Of a DNA stretch of 64,000 nt, positions 25,058 through 32,701 are shown in pieces; position 1 is the first letter of the stretch; each line of letters opens with the position of its first letter. The stretch spans positions 1-64,000 of the forward strand of contig DXMK01000018.1 of assembly GCA_019414245.1 (NCBI GenBank). Direction: 5' to 3'. The position numbers and the translations under genes were made by a program. The stretch is from Collinsella sp. (GTDB lineage Bacteria > Actinomycetota > Coriobacteriia > Coriobacteriales > Coriobacteriaceae). The notes under the pieces are model-generated. The model ran no database searches and had not been told where the DNA came from. It saw only the letters and a list, made by a program, of their open reading frames with translations.

Positions 25058-25945
25058 GTGGCAGACCGCGATGACCTTATCGCTCACCTCGCAAACGTTG
25101 GCTATTACCGCCTGAGCGGCTACTGGTACATCTTCAAGCGCAAGCCAGAGGCAGACGAGGACGGCGACAAGGACGAGCGTTTCGTCGAGGGCACGACATT
25201 CGACCAGATCTGGAAGCTCTATACCTTCGACAGGCAGTTCAGGCTCATTGTCTTGGACGCCATCGAGCGCGTCGAGGTGTACTTCCGCACGCAGCTGGCC
25301 TATGAGCTCGCGGGCAAGACCGGAGCGTTTGGCTTCTTCGACCGCGAGAATCTCCCGCGCCTCGAGGGCGATGCGTACAGCGAGTTCATCGAACGATGCA
25401 CCGAGGAGCTTGACCGCTCGCGTGAACCCTTCGCCATCCACTTCAAGGAGGCCTACGGCGACGCGCATGACCTGCCGCCCTACTGGATTCTCGTGAACCT
25501 GATGGACTTCGGCACGATGCTTCTCCTCTACAACGGCGCGTCGGTTGACATCAGGAACAGAATCTCTGGGGACCTGGGCGTGTCGTCGCGCGTGTTGAAG
25601 TCGTGGCTCGTGGCCATCAACACCGCTCGCAACATATGCGCACACCATGGCCGCCTGTGGAACAGAGGGTTTGGCGCCAGGCCGACCATCCCCACCAAGT
25701 CGAAGTATCCAGAGTGGCACGAGCCGTACCAGGTGCGGTCGGACAACATGTTCGGCATACTCACCATCCTGAGTTACCTGCTGGAGCGTATCGCCCCCGA
25801 GACGGGCTGGCGCACACGCTTGTTTGAGCTGCTGGACAGGCTGGATCCCGACGAGTTGCGCCGCATGGGGTTCGCGGAGGGTTGGCAGGGATGCCCGCTT
25901 TGGGAGCCGTATCTGCCCGCTGCGGCGGTGCCTTCGGACGAATAG
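25058..25945 (+). CDS. Abi-family abortive infection protein (AbiD/AbiF, HEPN)
   Basis: 295 residues from the GTG at 25058, but the same frame reads KKPWLTFEEQADLLIVERGL immediately upstream, which is the normal N terminus of Abi_2 proteins. That segment joins the ATG at 24985 only if one G is removed from the run of six at 24987-24992, giving a start MGEYKKPW. So the gene is probably frameshifted, or switched by slippage, at this tract. The HEPN RNase motif R-x4-H is present in NTARNICAHHGRLWN (about residues 190-205). Abi proteins stop phage growth by killing or arresting the infected cell. It is the left-most gene of the defence island. Confidence 0.85.
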   Translation: MADRDDLIAHLANVGYYRLSGYWYIFKRKPEADEDGDKDERFVEGTTFDQIWKLYTFDRQFRLIVLDAIERVEVYFRTQLAYELAGKTGAFGFFDRENLPRLEGDAYSEFIERCTEELDRSREPFAIHFKEAYGDAHDLPPYWILVNLMDFGTMLLLYNGASVDIRNRISGDLGVSSRVLKSWLVAINTARNICAHHGRLWNRGFGARPTIPTKSKYPEWHEPYQVRSDNMFGILTILSYLLERIAPETGWRTRLFELLDRLDPDELRRMGFAEGWQGCPLWEPYLPAAAVPSDE

Positions 25946-26036
25946 GGCTGGGGTGCAGCGGTTGTCGCGCTCATGGCGGCAAGGTGGCCTTCGTAGCGAC
26001 TGCAGGCAGGCCGTTGGGATGGGTTAGCCGGTGGGC

Positions 26037-26846
26037 ATGGTACACCTTGCCGATGGTGGTACTGCTGCACAAGAGCTATGCCGTCCGCGCTGGACGATGG
26101 ACCGGTTGTGCGCGGTGGAGCGAGGTGCGGTAGCAGGCGAGATCGCCCTGCGGTACGCCGGCAAGGCAGGCGGCCGTGGCCGCGGCCGTGGCGATAGCGA
26201 GCACGGCTTAAAGCGCGCCCGTCGCAAGGTCAAAAAGCTGCGCAAGATTGACCCCGAGCCCAGCGACAAGATCGTCCTGCTGCCCAAGCACGCCATCAAT
26301 TGCTGTGGTGCAGGCCACGGCTTTGGCTATTACGACGTGGAGCCGTGCATCTTTATGCGCGACGGCGTGAAAAGGCTGGGGGAGGGTGCGCTCGCCAATG
26401 AGCGTCCGTGTGAATTGCTCCTGATGGACGATGAGCCCGCGAGCGAGATGCTGGGCTATCGTGTATGGCTCGGCGGCGAGTGGGATCTGTGCGAACGCTA
26501 TCGCTTTTTGGCTGTGGTGTGCGTTCGCGTGCTGGACAGCATCCGGGAGCAGAAGGAGCTGCGCAAGTGCCTTGAGCAGGGCGATGCGGCCTGTGATATG
26601 GACGAGGACGATGCGGTTGAAGGCGTTCGCCGCGACGTGCTGTATCCCGAGGAAGTGATTAACGCCAAGCTCGGCGGCTATTGGGATGCGAGTTTGGGGC
26701 TCAACCTGTCCTGGAAGGACGAACACCGGCAGACTTGCACGCGGATCGACAGGGCCATCGATGGCTTGTTTGCCGAGGAAACGAGGCGCTGCGCTGCGGA
26801 GCTTGGGAAGAAGCTCGAGCGCGGGTATGAGGAGCGCGGGGAATAA
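26037..26846 (+). CDS. Hypothetical protein
   Basis: About 269 residues from ATG 26037; GTG 26031 and ATG 26097 are alternatives and none has a strong ribosome site. The N-terminal 60 residues are rich in Gly, Arg and Lys (AGKAGGRGRGRG, RARRKVKKLRKID), suggesting nucleic-acid contact. The rest is mixed alpha/beta with CC at INCCGAGHGFGYYD and an acidic stretch DMDEDDAVEG. The reading frame is intact with codon use like the core genes. I do not recognise the family. It lies between the Abi gene and an ISL3 remnant. Confidence 0.6.
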   Translation: MVHLADGGTAAQELCRPRWTMDRLCAVERGAVAGEIALRYAGKAGGRGRGRGDSEHGLKRARRKVKKLRKIDPEPSDKIVLLPKHAINCCGAGHGFGYYDVEPCIFMRDGVKRLGEGALANERPCELLLMDDEPASEMLGYRVWLGGEWDLCERYRFLAVVCVRVLDSIREQKELRKCLEQGDAACDMDEDDAVEGVRRDVLYPEEVINAKLGGYWDASLGLNLSWKDEHRQTCTRIDRAIDGLFAEETRRCAAELGKKLERGYEERGE

Positions 26847-27032
26847 TTAGACGGAGGTAGGTCGCATAGGGCGCTTTCCATGAATGATTAGCGGCGACTC
26901 TGTAAAATCTGTCCGAGCGAAATGATAGAACAATAGCGTTAAACAGCATCTGTACTTTAAGGAAAAAATGGGAATCGCTTATAAGGATCTATTTGAGGCT
27001 CCGGTAGTTTGTGTGGCTAGAGGGTCTCGTCG

Positions 27033-28050
27033 CTAGGCTACCTTTCTTACCGAAGTCGCTTGGTTCCATGGCAGTTGCGGTTTCGCGTCCGAACATCTCA
27101 ACATCAGCAGCGCCAAGAGGTTGTCTGTGCTCCTGAAGCCGTAGCCCATCTTCACCGTGACCTTGATCTTGTTGTTGATCGACTCGACCCTCGCGTTGCC
27201 GATGTCCGGCGATACGGCACGCAGAATGTCGTCGCGCCTGCGCCTGACCTTCTTCTCGACCGCGACAACCTTCGCTATCTTGCAGTAGGCGGCACGGTGG
27301 AGCCAATCGTCAAGAAGCCTTTCCGCTTCGGTGGCGTCACCTGTCCGGAAGACTGCGCACAGGTCCTCTTGGGGTTCCCATGTCCGGAACAGGCGCGACT
27401 CGACAGGCTTCAGCCTGTCGAGCTTGGCCCTCTGGCTATCCGTCAGGCTCTCCCTGCCCTTCGCGAGTGCGAAGCGCGTTCCTTTGATCTCCTTCGCCGC
27501 CCCGGCGAGATTGAGGGTTTCGGGCGGGGTCTCGTCGCCGGCAGCGGACTTTCCGGGGCATCCCCGCCTCGACGTCGCCGCCCTGGTGGCCTTCTCGGCC
27601 ACCTGCCGCTCCTCGCGGCGCACGCCGTCGAGGGCGTCGTTCATCCAGCTGACGATGCGGAAGGGGCCCATGACCCATTCGACGTTGGGGCACCACCGCT
27701 CGACCGGCGTCTTTATCCACCGACGGCCGTCCGCCGTCACGACCTCGATACCGAGCCCCTGCTCGCGGGTGAGCTCTTCTTTGAGAAACCAGCGCAGCGC
27801 CTCCCTGCTCCACCCCTCGGCCACCCAGACCAGACAGCCCCTGTCGTGGTCGACCACCACCATCAGGTACCTGTGCCCCTTCTTGAACGAGGTCTCGTCG
27901 ATGCCGATCCTGCGAACGCCGTCGAAGCGCGCGGGCCCCGTCGCCCGCTGAAGGCCGTCGTTGGATGTGCTTGCAGACGCCGCCGACGGTATGCCATTCG
28001 ATGCGACATGCCTGCGCCACGGTCGACACGGTGGCATGTGCGGCCATCCA
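27033..28050 (-). pseudogene. ISL3-family transposase, frameshifted and N-terminally decayed
   Basis: The minus-strand frame ending at 27033 gives the ISL3 catalytic core: ARFDGVRRIGIDETSFKKGH, VVVDHDRGCLVWVAEG, and near the C terminus NARVESINNKIKVTVKMGYG. Upstream of about 27962 homology continues in another frame (VAQACRIEWHTVGGVCKHI, about 28050-27963), so one frameshift breaks the gene. The N-terminal zinc-binding region is not found in any frame, and terminal repeats could not be defined. A dead insertion sequence inside the defence island. Confidence 0.8.
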
Positions 28051-28261
28051 TGCTGTTGATGTTGCGTTTCTTGGTCCGCTTGCCCTCGCGGGTGCCGCTA
28101 CGTCTCTGCCGTCTGCCCGCCATCGGTGTCTTCCTTCATCGGTGGATCGCCTTTCTGCTCGGGAGGCGAGGCACGAAACACCCGCCTCATCTAGCTCGTA
28201 CAAGAGCAGACTAGGCGGGCGTCACAAATTGAGGGAAGATTTCATAAGGTCATCTACATGC

Positions 28262-28310
28262 TTGACTAGTACCAAAGCACGACCTAGAATGAGGTTATGT
28301 TTTGGTACTA
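28262..28310 (+). promoter_or_regulatory. Promoter with flanking operator dyad
   Basis: TTGACT (28262-28267), a 17-bp spacer and TAGAAT (28285-28290) form a strong promoter. A perfect 10-bp inverted repeat TAGTACCAAA (28267-28276) / TTTGGTACTA (28301-28310) is centred on the -10. This placement suits autorepression, most simply by the XRE protein encoded two genes downstream. Confidence 0.75.
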
Positions 28311-28321
28311 AGGAGGGCTAA

Positions 28322-28999
28322 ATGCCTTATTTAAATATTGCTTCGAACACCATCAACCGCGGAGAGATGTCTGCCGACGAGATGCTCAGACTAATATCCC
28401 CAGATCTGACAGTCGAACTCATACATGATATTGTGGCAGCCGCTTATGACCCCTATGTTGTCGGGATGTCAGATTTCGCACCCATAAACGGTCGCGGCTT
28501 AGAGCTCTATATTCGTGCGACGGAGAACCTCCGTGACCGTTTATCCCGTACCGGCTGGCGCGTAGAAAACATCTTTGAGGTTCCAGCAGTTGCCAATAGG
28601 AAGGACAAGGTGCGCCTGGTTTGCACAACCTCGAGTGACGGTCGCGTCGGAAAGTCGAATTGCGCTGGGCCTGCCATTCACGACAAGGGCAAGGGGACTT
28701 TGCGTCTTGCCGGCGTAGAGGGCAGAACGATGCCAATACCAGGTCTTGAGGGCTATCTGGGAGAAGGCGAACCAGCGAAACATGATGACCTTGCTTTCTA
28801 CTATTTGATCATGCATATCGACAAGCGACACGAGGAGATTCGGATCGAGCTTTCTATGCCGGCATTTTCTGAGAATGGTGTGCACTCTGGTTGGAAAGAT
28901 CGCGTACTCCTGCCTTCGCTGTCTACGAACAACGAACCGCCCATCGACACAACGGAAGCGCCCACCCCGAATATTGAGGTTATTCGCAAGACCGCCTAA
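28322..28999 (+). CDS. Unknown protein, first gene of the XRE-ImmA/IrrE module
   Basis: 225 residues, ATG 28322 with AAGGAGG 7 bases upstream. I do not recognise a family. It looks soluble: an alpha N-terminal part (MSADEMLRLISPDLTVELIHDI), a beta-rich middle with a conserved-looking GRVGKSNCAGPAIHDKGKGT, and a disordered Ser/Thr/Pro tail. GC is about 50 %, lower than core genes. It lies 90 bp before an XRE-ImmA/IrrE gene under one operator-flanked promoter, which is the layout of two-gene toxin-antitoxin or defence modules; its role as toxin or effector is inference. Confidence 0.7.
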   Translation: MPYLNIASNTINRGEMSADEMLRLISPDLTVELIHDIVAAAYDPYVVGMSDFAPINGRGLELYIRATENLRDRLSRTGWRVENIFEVPAVANRKDKVRLVCTTSSDGRVGKSNCAGPAIHDKGKGTLRLAGVEGRTMPIPGLEGYLGEGEPAKHDDLAFYYLIMHIDKRHEEIRIELSMPAFSENGVHSGWKDRVLLPSLSTNNEPPIDTTEAPTPNIEVIRKTA

Positions 29000-29089
29000 C
29001 GAATCTGTACGGAGAGCCTTTGCCGACCTACAATAATCGGCTAGGTTTTCGTGCTTTCGCGGTATGTGCTGATTCGAAGGGAGGTCAGG

Positions 29090-30202
29090 ATGTCGGGCTC
29101 GAGGTTGACGCTTGCTCGCAAGTTGCGTGGCATGTCGCAAACGGCTCTTGCTAAAGAAGTCGGCGTGACGCCGCGTGCGATTTCCAAATACGAGAAAGAA
29201 GGCGAAGGGATTAGCGACATGACTCTTGCCGCTATTGCCGACGCCCTCGGCTTCGACGCCTCGTTCTTCTCGCTTTCTGACGTCGATTTGCCAGAACCCT
29301 CAGCGGTGTCATTTCGCGCTCGTTCAAAAATGTCCGCGAAAAACAGGGATCAGGCACTTGCCGTAAGCACATTTGGCGTCGAGCTTTCTGACTGGATAAG
29401 TGCTGAATACATCCTCCCGAAACTCGATGTGCCTGATTTGCAAGGGTTCGACCCAGAAGATGCCGCACGTGCAGTACGTGAAGCATGGGGCTTGGGCGAA
29501 GGTCCAATCCCCAACGTTATAGCCGTCCTAGAAGCTCACGGGATTCGCGTTTTTTCAATTACTGAAGCATCTGAGAAAATTGATGCGTATTCGTTCTGGG
29601 ACGAAGATCGCAACCAACCCTTTGTTTTCTTGACCACTTCAAAATCTGGCGAACGACGCAGAATGGACGCTAGCCATGAGCTCGGGCACCTTGTAATGCA
29701 TCGCAAGGTGGATCTTGATCGCCTGGGTACACGCGATGTCGAAAAAGAGGCCGATTCTTTTGCAAGCGCTTTTCTCATGCCGAGCCGCGGGTTCAGATCC
29801 AAGACGCCACGAGGACTAACCCTCAGCGATGCAATGCGGGTCAAGCGATTCTGGAAGGTCTCCGCTTTTGCTGCAGTGTATCGCGCTCATACTCTTGGAC
29901 TAATCAGTGACTGGCAATATCACGACCTGTGTAAAAAGATGGGTATGCGAGGCATGCGTACAAATGAGCCCGATGGAATTGAGCCTGAGCGTTCGCAAAT
30001 TGCCGACAAGGTATTAGACCTTGAAAAAGAGAGTTCAGGCAGCCTTTTCGAGATTGCGAATGCAACCAATATTCCATTTCAGCTCATTCAGAGCCTGACT
30101 TTCCGTCCTCCCATTGGGGTAATTGCGGGAGGAAGTCGCGGCCAAACGCAGAAGAAGACATCTATCGCAAACTTCAGCGTCATTAATACGGGCAGGGCGT
30201 AG
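29090..30202 (+). CDS. XRE-family regulator fused to ImmA/IrrE metallopeptidase
   Basis: 370 residues from ATG 29090 (AAGGGAGG upstream). N-terminal helix-turn-helix (about 3-55): LTLARKLRGMSQTALAKEVG, RAISKYEKEG. The middle holds the ImmA/IrrE zinc peptidase motif DASHELGHLVMH (HExxH), with the third ligand Glu probably in EKEADSFASAFLMP. Proteins of this kind cleave repressors or act as antitoxins. Adjacent to an unknown 225-residue protein, it recalls two-gene defence modules with a COG2856 component. Lower GC than the core. Confidence 0.9.
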   Translation: MSGSRLTLARKLRGMSQTALAKEVGVTPRAISKYEKEGEGISDMTLAAIADALGFDASFFSLSDVDLPEPSAVSFRARSKMSAKNRDQALAVSTFGVELSDWISAEYILPKLDVPDLQGFDPEDAARAVREAWGLGEGPIPNVIAVLEAHGIRVFSITEASEKIDAYSFWDEDRNQPFVFLTTSKSGERRRMDASHELGHLVMHRKVDLDRLGTRDVEKEADSFASAFLMPSRGFRSKTPRGLTLSDAMRVKRFWKVSAFAAVYRAHTLGLISDWQYHDLCKKMGMRGMRTNEPDGIEPERSQIADKVLDLEKESSGSLFEIANATNIPFQLIQSLTFRPPIGVIAGGSRGQTQKKTSIANFSVINTGRA

Positions 30203-30293
30203 TTGCGCATGAGGTGCCAGATGAACATAGCCTGCCCGACCTAGAGTTAGCCCCGAGTGTGTTCGCCGAACCTAGGTCGTTTCAGAAGACGCC

Positions 30294-31279
30294 TGGTACG
30301 TCAGAGCATATCCCGACATCGAGGCCCGGTTCCGATGGAAGGTGAAGCGCGTGGCGCAGTCCATGGGCATAGACCGCATGGGCGCCAGCCAGGTGTCGAG
30401 GATGTGCTCGTCGCTGGACGAATCGGTCACTGACCTGCAACAACGCGACCTGTCCGACGTCAGCTACCCCTACATCTGGCTCGACGCCGCCTACATCAAG
30501 TGCAGGGACGCCGGGCGCGTGCAGTCCACCGCGCTCGTGAACGCCATCGGCGCGGGGTCGGGAGGCTACAGGCGCCTTCTCGGCCTCGACGCCATCGACA
30601 CTGAGCCCTATGACGGTTGGAGGTCGTTCCTGCTGTCGCTGCGCGCACGCGGGGTCGACGGCGTCATCTGCGACACCAGCGACGCCCACGAGGGCCTCAG
30701 GCGCGCGATACAGGAGGTCTTCCCCGGCGCCGCGTGGCAGCGATACATCGTGCACCTGATGCGCAACGCCGCCGGCAACGCGCCGACCAGGCAGGGGGCG
30801 CCGTCCTCAGCATCCTGAAGGCTGTGTTCGCGGAACGCGACCCTGAGCTGGTTCGCGAGCTTTACCAGCTGGCCATCGGACAGACAGAAGGGTTCTGCCC
30901 CACAGCGGCGGCGGTCCTGGAGGAGGCCGAGGCAGATGCGCCCGCGTACCTGGACTTCCCGTATGAGCACCACGTGAGGCTGCGCACCAACAACGTACAG
31001 GAGCGCGCCAACTGCGAACTCAAGCGCCGAAGCAGGGTCGTGCAGGTCTTCCCGAGCAGGAAGTCGCTCATCAGGATGATGGGCGCCGTGTTCGCCGAGA
31101 TGGACGAGGGCTGGGCGGGCCGACGCTGGTTCAACGACGACTCCATCGGCAGGGCCGTGGAGGGCGCCAAGGTCAACACGCCCGCGCCCGCCTACGAGGG
31201 CACCGCCGCAGATCACGTGGCCAGGATCATCGCGCCCGTCGTGGCCGACAACCCGATTCCCGGCAGGAAGGCGGCGTGA
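30294..31279 (+). pseudogene. IS256-family (mutator-type) transposase, truncated and frameshifted
   Basis: Frame one (about 30294-30800) gives YPYIWLDAAYIKCRDAG and VDGVICDTSDAHEGLRRAI, with the two catalytic Asp residues. Homology then shifts to a second frame (from about 30800: LKAVFAERDPELVRELYQLA) with the catalytic Glu in NNVQERANCELKRRSRVVQ and the end near 31279. The shift falls at a GGGGG run around 30791. The first 80-100 residues are missing. A dead IS fragment bounding the XRE-ImmA module. Confidence 0.85.
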
Positions 31280-31285
31280 CATGAG

Positions 31286-31353
31286 CTAGAATGACGGCAT
31301 TCTAGGTGATTCTCGGTTCCTCGGGCGGCCTGCGGCTGCCCTCGAGAACCGAG
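31286..31353. other. Two adjacent hairpins after the IS256 remnant
   Basis: CTAGAATG-ACGG-CATTCTAG (31286-31305) is a perfect 8-bp hairpin. CTCGGTTC...GGGC pairs with GCCC...GAACCGAG (31312-31353). An open frame of 76 codons overlaps (31306-31536) but has no homology I recognise; it may be the tail of a disrupted gene. Confidence 0.45.
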
Positions 31354-31612
31354 CCCTATATCAACATTCGCGACACTACCCCCGAAGGGTCCGAGGTATA
31401 TCGAGTCGTTGGGTGTGTCGATATGGTGGATAGAGATGGGGTTAACCATCGGAAAAAGTTCTTGGTTGATATCGACTTCATTTTGCTTGAGCATAGCTGT
31501 CACTTAAACCAAAGCGAAATTGGCTATGACGAATAGAGCTTAATCGCAAACTTGTTATCATTTTGGATTCGGTGACGTTCCGAACGTGGGCGCAAAGGTC
31601 TAGAAACCAGTC

Positions 31613-32701
31613 TTACTCTAGTTCATTTCTCACGCCGCCGCCGTTCCCGGCGGAGACGCCCCCTAGCAGATCGGCTGCGGCGTCAAGCACGCGAGAGATT
31701 TCGCTGAACTCAAGCCCAAGATCAAGGGTCCAGAGGTGCCAGGTATGGCCAATTTCGTTCCAGCTTTCGCACATGGACGGATCGTTATCAGTAAGCGCGT
31801 AAAGGAGCATGCCAGATACCTCCTTTCGGCTCTTATAGGACTCGTGAACCACATAATCGACTATCTGATGGCGATGGGCGGGAGACATCATCTCCCTGCC
31901 GTTGTGGATGTTGAGGATCGTTCCATAGAACTTGGTATCTATGATGAGGGCCTTGGAGTCCGACTCCAAGGTCACGTCCGTGCACAGTCTCGGAAGGAAG
32001 CTTGGTGCATCGCTTGGCGCGGGGAGCACCTTCGCCGATACGGACAGCTCCGCATGCTCCCTTTTGAAGTATTCGAGGACGAACTTCTCGAACAGGGCAT
32101 GTAACTCCTGGCTGTCCGTATAGATGCCGAATGGGCTGTCACCCGCCAAGCTGACTGGAATAAACCTACTCAATACCATATAACAGGCGTTCATAAGGAA
32201 GACGTATCCAGGGTTACCCTTATGGAAGATCATCCTCGACCACTCGATGCGGTATGGGGGAGCCAGGACTCCTATCTCGGACATTTCTAGGTAGTCGCGC
32301 TTCAGTTCCTCGCGAAGATCGATCCTGACCTCAGGGTTCCTAAGCAGCAGCCCGGCACATGTCTTTAGAACCCGGTTCATCTCAGTGTCCTGCGACCACT
32401 CGTCGAAAGAGCAGACCGCGCGTGTCCGACCGGCGGCTTTAAGGCGGGCGGTGCCTCGGACGTCAATGGTTCCCCTAATCTGCGCAAGATCTTCTACGAT
32501 GTTGGTATAACCGGATTCGAACCCGCGCCTTCTCTGAATCGAGATGCCGATGCACAGGATAGCGGCGAGCAAGCTTGCGTAATTTTCGAAGCTTTCCTTT
32601 CCCAGGCGCGAGTACTCCTTCACGTCAAGCGCCTTGAACGCATACGCCATCATCACGTAGATGTTGCGAATAACGACCGTATCCTCCGCTTTCCTGCCCA
32701 T
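31613..32701 (-). CDS. McrC-like restriction subunit
   Basis: 362 residues. Matches the McrC family (5-methylcytosine-specific restriction, PF10117 type): N-terminal IRNIYVMMAYAFKAL, then a PD-(D/E)XK nuclease region LCTDVTLESDSKALIIDTKFY with the catalytic D...D-x-K. McrC binds the McrB ring and cuts DNA. Its ATG overlaps the stop of the McrB-like gene by one base (TGATG), so the two are coupled. Confidence 0.88.
   Translation of the reverse strand: MGRKAEDTVVIRNIYVMMAYAFKALDVKEYSRLGKESFENYASLLAAILCIGISIQRRRGFESGYTNIVEDLAQIRGTIDVRGTARLKAAGRTRAVCSFDEWSQDTEMNRVLKTCAGLLLRNPEVRIDLREELKRDYLEMSEIGVLAPPYRIEWSRMIFHKGNPGYVFLMNACYMVLSRFIPVSLAGDSPFGIYTDSQELHALFEKFVLEYFKREHAELSVSAKVLPAPSDAPSFLPRLCTDVTLESDSKALIIDTKFYGTILNIHNGREMMSPAHRHQIVDYVVHESYKSRKEVSGMLLYALTDNDPSMCESWNEIGHTWHLWTLDLGLEFSEISRVLDAAADLLGGVSAGNGGGVRNELE

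Noticed and set aside
31306..31536. 76-codon open frame after the IS256 remnant
   Set aside because: Overlaps hairpins, no ribosome site, no recognisable family; kept only as a possible gene tail.
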